This document shows, piece by piece, positions 1 to 14,203 of a DNA stretch of 64,000 nucleotides. Positions within the stretch are counted from its first letter, which is position 1. The number at the start of each line of letters is the position of its first letter. Where the stretch lies: NCBI GenBank assembly GCA_001953115.1, contig LSSL01003546.1, forward strand, positions 1 to 64,000. The letters run 5' to 3'. Source of the stretch: Smittium mucronatum. Lineage: Eukaryota; Kickxellomycota; Harpellomycetes; Harpellales; Legeriomycetaceae. The position numbers and the translations under genes are program-made. Below the pieces are notes generated by a model, which did no database searches, was not told the origin of the DNA, and saw only the letters and a program-made list of their open reading frames with translations.

Positions 1-107
1 CTACAACTACAACTACAACTACAACTACAACTACAACTACAACTACAACTACAACTACAACTACAACTACAACTACAACTACAACTACAACTACAACTAC
101 AACTACA
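1..107. repeat. telomere-like (CTACAA)n array
   Basis: Seventeen perfect copies of CTACAA fill positions 1-102, followed by a partial copy (CTACA) and then ordinary AT-rich DNA. The plus strand of the array has no G, so the complementary strand (TTGTAG)n is the G/T-rich one and would run 3' towards the left end, which is the polarity of a telomere at the left end of a chromosome. TTGTAG is not a telomere repeat I recognise, so a hexanucleotide microsatellite at a contig break is the alternative. Confidence 0.6.
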
Positions 108-167
108 CAAAATTATCACAGTAAGTCTTAACCAAATTTAATTTTATAACTGAAAAAGCGAATTAAT

Positions 168-311
168 ATGGATGTAAATAGTTCTAACGGCTTTCAGAAA
201 TATGGTGAGAATTCATAGAAAAAAGTGAAATCTTCAATGGAACGCATAAATTTTCAGAAGAAGTCTCACCCAGGCCAAAAAAACACTCAAAAAACATATA
301 TACATGTATGA
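168..311 (+). pseudogene. coding-like remnant, single internal TAG
   Basis: An ATG opens a frame of 47 codons ending in TGA with one interruption, a TAG at codon 17 (216-218). The translation is hydrophilic and protein-like (start MDVNSSNGFQKYGENS, then a lysine/glutamine-rich stretch ending KTYIHV) and the DNA is visibly richer in G+C than its flanks. The TAG is one C-to-T change from CAG (Gln). I do not recognise the protein. It may be a decayed subtelomeric gene or a chance frame; 47 codons is not long for this base composition. Confidence 0.25.
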
Positions 312-3300
312 ATTGATATAATTGGCTAATGTTATGGGGAGGGGGTAAAAAAATTTTAAAAGAGAATGAAGTTATCCAAATACTGATTTTAGTTATTTAG
401 ATTTTTCGATTCTATGACTTAAGACATATTTTTAAATTTAAAGAGAGAAAAGATTTGGAAATAAATATGTTTAGACTGTGAAAGTTTTCGAATAAGTCTT
501 TGTTCTATTTGTATTGATAGCTTCATTTCAGAACTCATATTATTTTTTTAAAACTAATTTCAGTTTTAATATTTTATTCAAACGCTATTCTAAAATTAAT
601 AATATTAATTTCATTGGGCGATATATTATGTTTGTTCGAATAAAAACGTGCAATTTTTTTTGCGTGTAACTAAAAATTATTGGATAATTATTATAGGGTA
701 ATAAAGCTTTTTTGTATATTTGAGCAAATTTCGTTTAAATTTTTTGTATTTTAACATAATTTTGTATGTATATAATTTTAACCGTTTATAAAATACAAAT
801 TCACCTATTTTTAAGAAAAATATTTATTTTTTTAGAATTTTTGCCATTTATGATCTTAAATTAATATCTATAAAATTTAAAACCCTGTATTTAAATCGGA
901 TTTAGATCCATATTAATCAAAATTTTCAATTAAATACAGTTAAGCTGATAAAAATAGGTCAAATATATCATTATCTACAAAAAATTTTATATAGAATCCA
1001 GATTGATTTTTTTAGATCAAATTAGAAATTACCTGTAAAATTGAAAATTTTTCATAGAGTGAAAATGCTACTTTATTACAAGAATAAAAAACCATGAAAA
1101 CTATATAATAATATAATTCTCAAAATAAAAAAATTCTATTTTGGTTAGCCTATAAAATTTAATATTTTCGAGAGAAGTATTAAATAAGGGCTCAATACGC
1201 ACAATGAGAATTTTTCGACAAATTATTGTACTTCCAATAAAGAATAAATTAAATAAAAAAAAAGTCTCACAGTTTGGATATATTTTATAAAAAAATTCCT
1301 TGAATGCCAAAAAAATTGAATTTAAATATTTCTTGTTACCCTAAAAATTTATTTTTAAAAATATTGCGCTAAAATCGGAGCTTGATATAAATTTTTTTTA
1401 TTATATTTCCTTTTCCATATTTTTATGAATTTGATTCCGAAATTTAAGCTTCAGGACTTCCAAGAACAATATCAAGATATATATAACACTGGTATCCACC
1501 TTTAAATTACATTAAATATGACTGAGTTATTTCAAAAATTATTTATTAATGAAAAGAATCAGTCTTGTGACTTTTTATACCTCGTTTATTATTTAAAAAA
1601 ACAACATTTCTCTTATATAAAATAAACTTCAGGCTAGGAATAAATGAATTTGAACTGTTTTATTCTGTCACTTTAATAATATTTTGCAAACCGGTCTAAT
1701 ATAGTTTAAAATTGATTTGGATAGCTTTTTTTTATATCTAGATTTCAAAAATATTCGTTTTAAATCAAGATATTGATATCGGATTATTAATTAAATTCTA
1801 ATAATAAAGGTGATAAAAAAAAATATTGATAAAAATTTGGTGTCATGGAAGCTCATAGGTTATAAATATAAAATGTTTTATAATATTAATTTTTATAGGG
1901 TGAATAGAAATGATAAAAAGAGTAAATTGGTACTTTGCTTTATTTTTCTTGGTCTTCCTACTTTTTTAGAATCCTTTAGAAGTTTTAAGCTCATATCATT
2001 AATAAAAGTATTTATATATAAGTAACTAAAAGAATGAAAAAAATTCTTCGTAAAGTCTTTGAGGTTCCATCAATGAACCTAAATAACAAAGACATGATCC
2101 ATAAATATTAAATAAAGATTATAAAAAAAAATTAGCTGTAAAATCTAATATAGTACAGTAAATATTTTTGAAAGAAGATTAGATAATCTATCTTTTATAT
2201 GCGTTTTATTCTTAATCTTCTACTAAGAGGGATTTATGTACCCTTTTTTTAAAGAAATCCGTGAATTAGTTTTTAGTTTTATTATTATTTTTAAATCACA
2301 TTTTATTCAATATTTCAAAGTGCAATTTTATAGAAATTTTTGATTTGTTTAAAGTTATCCAAAGTATCATTCAAAAAATCCATTTTATTTAACTTTTTAA
2401 AATTTTCGTATTTTTCTTCAAAATACTGTTAATCAATTATAGGTTTTTTTTAGTGGAGGGTGAAAATAAACTATTCTCTTATACCAGATTAATATTTTTT
2501 TGTGCAGTTTTTCTTCAATTTTCTTTATTATATTTAAAAAAATTGATGTTTTTATTTTTCTTTAAAACAGCTTTTTTTAGAAAAATATAGATACTAGACT
2601 AATATATAATTTTCAAATTATAAATTACTATATTATAAATAGGACAGCTACCTAAATAATTTTTGCATATTTTCAAAATTATTGATCCAGCAGCGAAATC
2701 TTATTTTTTAGTGCATAAATTGAGATATATAATTTTTTGTTTGATGGTTTGAATCAACTTACATCGATTAAATGCTCCAAAAATCCCATATTATCTTAAT
2801 TTCACTCTCAATGATGCTAATTTCCAAAATTAGGACCAGAACTCATCTTGAATAACTACTTAGTTTTATATCCAGAGCGAATATTGATTACTTTAATTGT
2901 TATATGATAAATATGGATTAATATTCATTATACTTTAATTTAGGGACTATTCGCATTTTTTAAAGCCAGAAAGTAATTTATTGGCACTTTTTGAAAATAA
3001 TGAAATTTTCGTATTTCATATTCTCAATTTGTGAAGCTATATATTACTCTTCAGATAAACTATTTTGATATAAATATATGCAGATACTTTTGAAGTCACC
3101 TAGTGTTATCTTCCCTTTTTGTGTTTTGTTGCGCCATTTTAATAGGCTTTATATCTTTTCTAATAAAAATTCATTATATTATTCTTACTCAGAATTTTTA
3201 AATTTCGCATTTTAAAACGATATATTTAACATTTTATTTCTTTTTTAATGCCCATTTTCTCATTTAGAACATGTTAAAAACCAAAAATTATTGAATTACT

Positions 3301-6300
3301 ACATTTTCAGTATTTTATGGAATTTTTTTTTTCATTCTTGATGCATTAAACTGCGATTTAATATGACCTTTAAAATTCTTGGGATAACTTCCAATCAATA
3401 TATTAATAGATAAAAAAATATGTATTTCTCATATTATTCAACTCATTTTCAAAAATATTCATGTTAAAGTTGTAATAAACGTTTTTAAATATTTTCATAT
3501 AGTTTTATGATCAATTGAAAATTAGTTTTAAAAATTTATTATATTTATTCTCATCATAGTATACTATATATATTAATATTATTAGGTACATTAAATTTAA
3601 AATAAACTTATACCCACGACTAAAGTTATAAAAATTCAAAAAAAAAACAATTATTTTTATTTTTAGATGTAATAAAGATTGATTAATATTTTTTTCATTA
3701 AAAATTATTAATGAAATTTTTTTAGCGAAAACATTTATAAATAAATTTTTTATTTAATAATATTTAAGCTTTTTACTTTTTTGCTTAATGACCTTACAAA
3801 ATTCAAATTTACAGCAATTTTTCCATATAGGAAAATGATAGTTAATTTAACTGATTTCAATTCAAAAATACCCGAAATAAATTTCAAACCTATACTTATC
3901 ACCATATTTAATAAATTTATTGATTTTTTTTTTTAGAATTTTAAATTAATAAAAATTTGTATAATTTTTTTTTATGCTGAGAAAATAGAGTTTTTTATTA
4001 TTCTTATATTAAATTTATTAAATATAAATTCTATCGTAAATACATTTTTACATTTATAAAAAAAAAATTCGTATAAATTTTAGTCAGTTTTAATTATGGG
4101 TTTTTATAAAATTATAAATTGTTATAATTAATTAAAATTTCATAAATACCAATACACCAATATTTCATGAATTATGAAAATTGGTTCAAATTGATTTAAT
4201 ATTTTTTTATGCTTAAAAATACACGAAAATTGAATTCCAATGTCAAATATCATAAAGAATTCTAATGAGATAAAATTGATTTCTAAAAAATTGATTAATA
4301 AAGTATTAATTAAATGAAAATTTTAAAAATTTCTCATAAATTATTTAATTATAATATATTTTTACATTTTTTCGGTGTTTAGTTTCTTTTAACTAATAAA
4401 AATATTCATATAATTATAATTTCCGCGTAAAATAAAGATCAGCTACTTCTACTGCTAAGTGGAATCTCGATTCTGAGAAATTTTACGAAAACAGTGTTAA
4501 AATTTATTTATAAAAAAAAGCCTGAATACTCTTCCGGACTTCATAAACCTTCAATTTTCATTAATATTGTTACTATTGTATCAATTTTTATAATTCAAGT
4601 CGCATTTTTCAAAAAATTTATTTTTAAAATTATGAGTTTTAATTAAGCGACTAATTTTAGATAAAAAATGGTCTATTAAGTAACTTTAATGCATTTATTT
4701 ATAATTTATTTATAATTTAATTTTTTTTTTTAGTATTTTAATTTCGGTTTATTATTTGTATAGCTAAAATTGCTTAAAGTTTTTCCAAAATGAGTTGAAA
4801 ATTTCCCCCATAATTTTAAAACCCTTTCCTCAAACATATAAATATATACCTAATATTTTGAAACAATTTTCAGATTAACATACATAATTTTCCCGCTAAA
4901 TGAAACTTTTTATCAATAGCAGAAATTTCTCTCCAATAAAATGGTGTTATCTTTCATAATTTATATAAAAATATCCCAATAAAATGAAAAAAATTCAGGG
5001 AGTTTTATAATGGAATACTATATTTTACAAGTTATTTTTCACTATTTTTTGGCTAGATTAAATTTAGAATATTTATTTCAATATTTTTATAAATTAAGAG
5101 GTTTAAAAAACCGACAGAAATATAAAAATAAGAAATTTGTATCAAAACACATCCGAAATTTTGGGTTTTGATTTTTCAGAATTTGATTAAATTTGAGTGT
5201 TTGTTTTTAACGTGATTTATAATAATTTAAAGGTTAAAGATTTTTTTACTCAAAAAAATTTTTTTTTGATACTAAGTTGCGTAAATTGATACAAATTTGT
5301 GGATAAGAATAAAAATCAATAAAGTAAGACCAATTATGCATAAAAATTGTGTAAATTGAGACGGTAAATTTTCTCCATTTTTTTTATTGGTTATTTTTTA
5401 TAAAATAAATGGTTATGTAATTTTACTGGAACGAATGATTTTCAGAATAATTCAACATAAACAAAATGATTCAACAGAAAAAAGATTTTTGAGGTATATT
5501 AAAACCAATCTAGCATATTTTTTTGTATTCGTATACCTTACTCGACAAATCATTATATTTGTCTATTCTGTTCATGAAAGGGCAGTTTAAAGATTTAAGA
5601 TTTTTGTAGCAATATATAACTAGTGAATAATTCCTCCAAGTCCTACTGGTTAAAATTTATATTTTTGATACTAAATTATCACCCTCTACCCGAGGTGTAT
5701 CACTTGTATATTTCCATTCAATTTTCATTTTCTAAAAGTATAGATGTTTGAATAGCTGAATTTTTTGTTTTTTTTAAAATAATTATACCTTTTTTAAAAA
5801 TTAAAACTTAAGTATACCCTTTTATACGTATTTTTTACTTATTATAAATAGTTTTAGCAATAAATCTTAAAAGATTTCTATCGTCTTATCATAAAAAAAT
5901 GTTTCAACAAAATCAGCAAATATAGTTCCTTGTGTAAAATAACGATTCTTATTAACAAATAGAAATAACAAAAAACTGTTTTATATTGATTTACATAAGT
6001 ATGAATCATATTTCAGCCTATCAATAAAGATTTAGATTTTAGATTATATTTTTTTATCTGGTTACTCAATTTTGAATTTTGAAAAATTTTATTGTAGCTA
6101 TAAATGGCCCAACCATAATTTAAACCAATTTAAAAATTTGTTTTTGAAAATTTTATTAAAGGTATAATATGCTAAAAATGTTTAAATATAATATTAAATA
6201 AAATATTGTTTAGAAATTCCCAAATCACACCATCTTTACACTTTTGTAAATTTTATTAAAAATAGTCTTCAAATGGCTCCAATAAAGCAATTGCATACTT

Positions 6301-7860
6301 GAATCATTCTGCAGATTTTTTTTCACAAAAGACGTTTAATTATTGAAAATTTATATTTCCCTTATTAGATAAAAATCTCATATGAGACTAGATGTGTTTT
6401 ATTTGTTTCAAATATCAACCAATTATATATATATATATTTGGAATTTAAATTGAAAGAATAAATTGAGATTTAGAAATAAATCAACACTGCTCTAAAATT
6501 GGAATTTTTTACTGATTTCTTTTTTGGACTTGATATTAAAATTTCATGTGATTTTTATTCAAAAAAAGAGTAAAAAGACTTGAAAATGTATAGATTTATC
6601 CGGAAAGAAATAGTTACATTTCATTACTAATTTTTTTTTAAAAAAAAATTATCCTTCAAGAATCAGAATTTATGAGCATGATTCAATCACTAATAAATTT
6701 GAGAAAAAGTCTCAATCTAAGTATATCAAAATGGAAAATCATATGGTGCTATTTGCTCAATCTATATCTAATGAGATTCCAAAACCTATACAGATATTTT
6801 TTTAGTATATATAATCATGAAAGAGTATTCAATCAAAAATATCTGAAGACCTCAGAGTTCAAGTGGTGAATAATAAATTAAAGCAAAAAAAAAAATCTTC
6901 CCAAACTTAGCAGCAATAAATCCTTTAATTTTTCACTTATTCCTTTTTTTTACAGAAGAGAAGAGGTTAAAATAATTGGATTAAGGGTTTCAAACATTCA
7001 ATAAATTTATTAAATTGAAATATAGAGAATTTTTACTGCATTTTAAATAGCTTTAAAAATTCTGATGGCTCAAAAAACAGTATCATACCAAAGGAAATCC
7101 GTAAAATTATAAAATAAAATTTGGTTATAAGCTTCAGAATATCCTCTGAAACCTGTAAGTTAAAAATGTTAAAGAATTCCTTTTTTAAAGATCTTTACAC
7201 TAAATTTAAATACCAAAATAAAGAATGTACATGGAAAAAATAGAAAAAAATCAGGTTTTATATAAATATTGATCGCTTTTTATAATATATTTACAAAAAA
7301 TATAAAAAAGCTATTAAATTAACCAAAATATACTTATTTTTTATTGGATCCAGTTTATTTTTTAAAGCGTTAAAAAAGTATTGATATTAGAGCGTGCAGA
7401 AAAGCGTAAGGAATTCAACGATTAAGCTATGAAATGCTGAAAAATGAGCGATTTAAAAAGTCCCAATAGAACTCATATAGGGAATGCTTAAAAGATTAGA
7501 AAAATTGAGCTGTGATCTTATAGTATATTCCAATGGAAATTATTTAATCTGGGGTGTGCCAATAGAAACTAGGTAATGGCCATATTTGAAATATTAAACA
7601 TCTTATTTGGTATTAGCAAAATCACACTATTAAAAATTAGAGATAATAAACAAGCAATAAAATTTCATATCAAATATACTGAAAATTTATTCTAAATATA
7701 CAATTAGTTGTTTATATCAGCTATTTGGTGAATATTTCTATTCAAAATTTCGTATAATTCATATATTATCAGACTCCATATCATATTTTTGATAATTTCA
7801 AATGCTGATTTTTTGAAAAAAAAAGATTTTTACCAGTAGCTGGGAGGAAAAAATAAATTT
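312..7860. other. AT-rich region, no convincing gene
   Basis: Mostly A/T homopolymers and short AT-rich words; frames of 60-70 codons occur but are expected by chance at this composition. A few G+C-richer scraps read like protein: ATG frames at 1425-1505 (26 aa, MNLIPKFKLQDFQEQYQDIY...) and 2034-2111 (25 aa, MKKILRKVFEVPSMNLNNKD...), and an open stretch at about 4441-4650 on the plus strand (about 70 codons, no start codon, hydrophobic). At about 7387-7560 the plus strand reads YEMLKNERFKKSQ then TAG then NSYRECLKD then TAG, as if Gln codons had become amber. None can be assigned a function. Confidence 0.4.
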
Positions 7861-7891
7861 TAATATTTTAAGTGATAAATTCCAAAAGACC

Positions 7892-8930
7892 AAAAGCGAT
7901 TAATTATACTAAAAACCTGTCAATTTAGACAAAAAACCCCAAATTTATTCTAACCGTATCAATTTTTTCGCAATAAAACCAAATTTCGTTTTTCACCTTT
8001 TAACACTTGTAATTGTAAAAATTATAATTCAATCTATTATTTTTTTTGCTTAATTTTTCACAAAACCATTATTATATACACTCATTATAGTTTGAAAATT
8101 ATTTATCCCTGTTTCTATTAACCGTAAATTAAATTTAGATTTTTATCGTAGGATTAAAAAGGGTTAAAAATATCAAAATCCATATTTATCTTTATTTTAA
8201 TCCTATAAACCAAAAAGTTCATGAGATTGGAAAAAAATATATCATTTCATTAGAAATAAATTTTTTGTTTTAAATAAAACTCTTGTTATTACAAATAGGG
8301 CTAAAAACAGTAAATAATAGAAAAATCAAGTTTAATTTTCCATATTACATGCCAAAAAATCATTATATTTTATTTAATAAATCTAAATATCATTGTTTTA
8401 TTTGAAAAGATTTAATAATGAATGACACAATATGGTATTGCTGTCGTAGATATTTGTTGCGACCCTATCAAATATTACTTTAATATTACTCTTTTGAAAC
8501 TGTTTTCCTTGTAGCTTTTCCTTTAAGTTAAGAGAATTAGATTGTTTACACAAGACAAAGAGGTTTTTTATACAAAGAAAAAAAAGTCAAAGAATTTTTT
8601 TTTTTTTTATAACAAATAATTTTATTTAAATATTTCATATTTTTACCTTTAATAAATGTTGAGGAAATACAGATCTGGTTCATACTTACTTTAGTTAAGA
8701 TGAGCTTTGCATTTCCTCGCATTCCTATTAATACGGGCATAATCTCATTTAGAACAATAATAAGGCATATATAAAAAAATAATAACTATTCTCTTGTAAT
8801 CAAATTTTAAGCTTATAGTGCCAAGAAAAGAACTTCAGCTACATTGTTATGACTAAATTGATTAGCATAGAATCAATTTGTTTTGTTTTTTTCTAAATTG
8901 ACAAGCTTTGATTCAAATTGACAGCTTTCG
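7892..8930. mobile_element. probable old inverted-repeat element
   Basis: Segments near 7892-7990 and 8860-8930 are imperfect inverted copies: TGTCAATTTAGACAAAAAAC on the plus strand at about 7918 recurs as TGTCAATTTAGAAAAAAACA on the minus strand at about 8906. Both arms consist of units of about 20-22 bp beginning near CAATTTAG or CAATTTGAATC, like the other repeat arms in this window. The ends are not sharp and no target duplication could be read, so this is a diverged, probably non-autonomous element. It encloses the open frame at 8546-8785. Confidence 0.4.
8546..8785 (-). pseudogene. possible SLC41/MgtE-like fragment
   Basis: A minus-strand frame is open for about 79 codons. Its G+C-richer part reads VLNEIMPVLIGMRGNAKLIL, which resembles the conserved VPxLLGLKGNLEMTLA stretch of SLC41/MgtE magnesium transporters. 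A canonical donor-like GTAAGTATG follows at about 8689, right after the matching stretch, so this could be an exon; the downstream translation becomes low-complexity Lys/Asn. There is no flanking transporter sequence that I can see. The match is short and may be coincidental; the plus strand is open here too. It lies inside an old inverted-repeat element. Confidence 0.2.
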
Positions 8931-9067
8931 GTTCAAAATAACTGTTTTTATCAGCTAAACTTATTTTAATTAATATAATACGAAAAGTTTAATCGATATA
9001 AATTTTGGTATTTTTCAAAAAATTCATATTAACTGCTAAATTTTTTTCGTATTTTATTATTTTTCAG

Positions 9068-9160
9068 CGGATATTAGGGATTTTTACAAGATGGCTCAAA
9101 AAAACTGTGCTTGAAAATTATCCAATAAAAATGGAATATCTCTTAAGAAGTTTACAATGA
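9068..9160 (+). pseudogene. exon-like segment, unknown protein
   Basis: A pyrimidine-rich acceptor-like tract ending TTTTCAG (9061-9067) is followed in frame by 30 codons and a TGA. The peptide starts RILGIFTRWLKKTVLENYPI and is amphipathic, with base composition above its surroundings. It looks like the last exon of a gene, but no upstream exon could be matched to it. I do not recognise the sequence. Confidence 0.25.
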
Positions 9161-12100
9161 TTATCGTAATATGAATTTAAATACCAACCCCGGGGCTTGT
9201 AAAGCATATTTAAATACATATCCTTAAAAATAATCAAACTCAAATTATTCTAAGATAAAAATAAAAAAACTTTAAGTTTTTAATCTATTTTATATTTACT
9301 CATAAAATATATCGCATTACCAATTTTCACTTTGATATCTAATGAATTACAAGAAATATATTTTATTGGGGATAGAAGAGTTAAGAAATATTAAATACAT
9401 CAAGGAGAGTTTGTTGATTTAGGTATAGGTTTGATGATGGAAAAAAAAAACAATTCATAAAAAACAGATTAAGCGATAATCTAAAAGTTTTGTAATTTTA
9501 CATAAGATAAAATATATATACATATCAAAGTATGAAAAAATAATATTTGGTAAAAAAAATAAATACTTTTTTTTGAATTTTACTAGTTTAGTATTGGTGT
9601 TATTTTTATAATATTAATGATTTATAATTAATCTTCGGATGCATAGAACCTTAATTTTGATATAATTATATTTTAAAATTTTGGTCTTTCTAGCTTTTAA
9701 ATAATTACTTCTATAAATTTTTTAAAAATTTTCCTGATATCAAAAACTGAAGGGCGTTTCAAATTAATAATCCAGGTTTTCTATTATATTTTAATCAACA
9801 AGTTTCGGAATAAAATAAGGATATTTTTTTGTAAAAAATAAATTTATAAGAGTAGATAAATATTTTTCGGGGTCATAAAACCTCTCCCATACTTTTTTGT
9901 TTAAATTAGTCCCTTTATTTTATTTTCTAATATCTTCTAAAGTATTCGATATATCTTTTTAAATTTAATTTATTGCTTAAGCACAAAAAACAAATATTTA
10001 TGCTAAATAAATTAAATAATAACTGTGAAGTAATTTTTTTTTTGTATTTTGTTGGTAACAATAAAAATGGATTTTATGTCAATTTATGATCTTAATATGA
10101 CCATTTTTCTCAATAGTTCTCATAATTTTAGAAAATACTCATTTTTTTAGATTAAATAATAACTAATAGTCTTATATATTAAGGATAAATAAGACTAATA
10201 AAATGGAAAATATACAATATAAAGATATTATAAAGTAAAAAATACATAAAATTTTATTTTTTAACTCAATTACAACTAAAAATATTAAAAAAAATTATTA
10301 AAAAATAAGATAAAATAGAAAAATAGAAAAACTAAAAAAAAAAACTATTACAAAATTTCAAGCTATAAAAATGAAAATTGGTTATCTAGGGTCCTCAATC
10401 TAAGTTTAAGGATTAAGGCAATTGATCTTTGAAAAGCCTTTATATAATATTAAGGTATTTGAGGATAAGGTTTAGGTTTGGTGTAATCTAAATTGAGTAT
10501 TAAGAAGTTTGAGGCCTTAAGTGCATAAAAATCTCCAGTAAATTTTTCTTTTCCCTTTCCTTATCATTTCTTTTTAGTGCTTTGTGCATTATTTCCTGCT
10601 CCATTTTTAAATATTTCCATAGATTATACTTTCATTTAATTAATAATTTATGAATATTCTTATTTTAAACTTGTATAATTTGGATATTAACTACAATAAA
10701 AAATTGTATTTTTTTAATTTCCATGACTTCATTTAACATATAATTAGCGCAATATTTTACAAATAGTTATTTTAATAATAATTATTCTTTAATTATTCTT
10801 TCATCTAATATATGCTTTCAGTCTTATTTATGCTCATTTTATTCACCATATTCACAATGTTTATTCCGAGTATTTTAGGATAAATTTGTTAAAAAGAAAC
10901 CATAATTTACGAGGTGAGTCATCTTTTTATAAGTTCATTATCTAATTAAACATAAATTTAAAGAATTATGTGGATGTATAGAACTTGGTTATATTTTAAT
11001 GAGGAGTTATTATAGCTAAAAAAAAAAAAATTATCGAGTAAAGAAAATTTAAAATATTAAAAATCAATAGTTTAATGAAAAAAACAACTTCTCATAAATT
11101 TATAGTATTGAAAAATCACTACGATTTATCAATTAGAAAATTAAAAAAACTAGTGATAGATAATTTATTTCAAATCTAAAATATTTTTCAGAAAAAACCT
11201 TCTTGTGTAAAAAAAGTTCTTATATTTGTAAATTTTTAGGTCTGTTCAAAAAAAAAATTTATCTATCTTTTAATTTAAAGAAAAATTCCTTTATTGGTTT
11301 AAGCTTTAGTGAATATGCTGAAAATAATAAACGCCGTTTACTAACGAAGATGTTAATGTTTTTTTGAAATTTATTTTATTGTACTATAACTGTTCATTGC
11401 TATCATTTTTACAACCCTATTTTCACAAAAAGCTGATAAGTCAAAAAAATAAGAAAAATATCTTTATTAAACTGTTTTATTTCTAATATAATGAGAAACT
11501 ATTTCAATTGCATACATATTTACTAAAGTTGATTAATTCAAATACATTTTTCCGGAAACTGTGATTTTAGCTTTTTAATTTATAAATAATATCCACATAT
11601 TCTTGATAAATGAAATTAATATTGGTTTTATATAAATAAAATAGATCATAAATATTTACCCCAGAAATTTATTGATTTTTTTTTTCTGTTATTAATGAAT
11701 TTAGCACCATTTCTTTCTGCCGGAATCTTTAAAAATATTTTTCAAGTAAATCAAATTCTCCTAATCCCTCTGTTATTTTAGATTTAGAAAAAAAAAAAAT
11801 TCTATTTTTGAAAATTAATTTTCAGTTTATCTAAATTAAGAGATGGGTTTTTAGTAAAAATTAGAATAAATTATACCATAACAAGAAATTTTCTTTTAGA
11901 CCTATTCGTAATCGAAAGCATTTTTATAATTTTCAAAGATTAAAACTAAATTCATATATTTTTTTGATTTACGTATTCATCGATGACATAGATATCCCTA
12001 ATTAAGAGAATATTTTTTGATAAGATATCCCACTTTCTCATTTATAAAAAATACCAATTATTATTTCCTTCACCAAAAAATCTGCTTTTTTACGGTTTCT

Positions 12101-12910
12101 AATAACAATTATAACATAAATATCCGACTTTTTACTAGTTTCCAAATCATCACTAATGTGAATTAACATTGATCATTATCATCATGTAATATAAATTTAA
12201 AATATTCTATTTTAATAAATCTTACTCAATATAATACCAATTTATATATATCTAAATAAAATTTGCCTTATTATTAATAATAAAATGATAATTAGTGCAA
12301 AATAATTTTTTTTTTAGAATTTTTAAATCATTCTTTATAGTTAATAATAGAATTTTATTTTATTTTAATATAATATATAATTGAAAATAATACAAATAAT
12401 CACTCAAAAATTTTCAAATACCGACAAATAAAACCACAAAACATGAAATATCTTCATTATAAATTTAATAATTTTTTATTTTTGCAAAATTTTTAAAAAA
12501 TCAATTTCTTGAAATATTTATTTTAATTTCTAAATTTATCCATCCAAAAAATAATGACAAATCTTGTGGTATATACATTTCTTGTTATTGGAAAATTAAT
12601 TATTTTTTTTTTAAATTAATTTCACAAATAATGGAAAAAAAATACATTTTTTTTTTACATATTGCTATACAGGATAGGAAATAAATTCATTGCATCAGGA
12701 GAAAATTTCTTATACTGTAAAAATTTTACATTTAGCGGGAAATATATTTATGGTTTTTGAACAAATTATTTCAAATTATTAGAAGTGCAGCAATGGGTTT
12801 TAGGTTAGAGTTTCAAATATTTTGAAAAAATTTCAACACATTTGGAAAACTCAATAATTATAAAATTTCATTCTTTTTCACTATTTATTGAAATTTAAAA
12901 TAAATAAATA

Positions 12911-12940
12911 GATTTGATTTGATTTGATTTAATTTGATTT
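12911..12940. repeat. GATTT pentanucleotide microsatellite
   Basis: Six consecutive GATTT units with one G-to-A change in the fifth (AATTT). A short simple repeat in AT-rich DNA. Confidence 0.85.
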
Positions 12941-14162
12941 TCATTGGGTTAAATTTAATATTAAAAAATATATATACAGTATGTATTCACTCAAGTTCAA
13001 ATTTCAATCTAGTCCGCTATCAATCTTGTGTTCTAGCAATTTAAAGTTTTTTTAAAAAAAATTAAAGACTAAAGAAACTCATTCAGTAATTTACTATAAA
13101 ATTCATTTAACCTACATTTCTCTAAATGTAGAATAAGCTTCGCAGTGTTTTCCTTTTTAGAAAAATTACACCTAGTTTAATTTTAGACAAATACATTTTT
13201 AATAATATAAACTCATATAAAATGTTTTTACCAATAGACCATAAAAATTATTTGTTATATTTTTCGACAGTAGCCACCTATATTAAATAAATAGAAGTGT
13301 TTTTAGAAACATTTACTTTTATGGTTAAAAATTAAAAATCTTAAAAGTATTTTCAAAATCTGAAATTTTTTCGAAAAACAGAAAAGATTAATAATTAACG
13401 CAAATACAAGATTTGTAAAATTTAATCCTAAAAAAATATGGGTAAATAAATAACATCCAGGAAATTTTGTTTTTTTCTCAACCGAGTCAAAGCTTATATA
13501 TCAATTTTTTTGTATTAAATTATTAATATTTATAAATAAAAATAGTGTTGTTTTAAGAAAAAAAATTTCTGAATAATAATAATGAACTAATATCATGAAT
13601 AAACTATAACTGAAAACATGCTATCTATATATTTTTTATCTTTAATAATGTATTAGGATATCCGAGATATAGTGTGGCTATGAAATATTTATAATATTAT
13701 ATATCATGTCTATATCACAATAACATTATAGTCGTGATAATAATTTATCGAAAGAAAATGAAAAAATTTATACAGGTAAACTTTAATTAAAGCTTTAAAT
13801 TTGATATCATTCACCATCGATGATTTTTTTCTTATTTTTTAATAATTAAGATCCTTTCAAATGCTTAAATATAAGAAAATGGTGAAATTTAAACCTAAAG
13901 CACAAAAAAAAAGGCATTCATATATTCACATAATTATTTTTCAGTTTTTATAGACCGGAAATTCTAATTCAGCAGATTTCTCAAAAAAGATTTAGTTTAC
14001 TAAATTCGATTTCAGATTTTTATCTAAATTTTCAGTTGTTCAAATTATTTTTCAGATTTTTATTTACTAACCTATTTTTATATAATTAAAAAGACAAATA
14101 TATTTTCCCTGCTGGTTGATATCTATAAGTGTTAAAAAATGAACACTATTTTTTTATTGAGC

Positions 14163-14203
14163 CAAGTCCGTATTTTGATTTTCTCGTTCAAATTTCGGAC
14201 TTG
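14163..14203. repeat. perfect 8-bp inverted repeat (hairpin)
   Basis: CAAGTCCG at 14163-14170 is mirrored by CGGACTTG at 14196-14203 with a 25-base loop. The right arm can pair alternatively as GTTCAA (from 14186) with TTGAAC (14201-14206). It is notable mainly because the arms are 50% or more G+C in very AT-rich DNA. Its role is unknown. Confidence 0.5.

Noticed and set aside
1810..2025. 71-codon frame
   Set aside because: The start is not ATG and the composition is low-complexity; the length is expected by chance given how rare G and C are.
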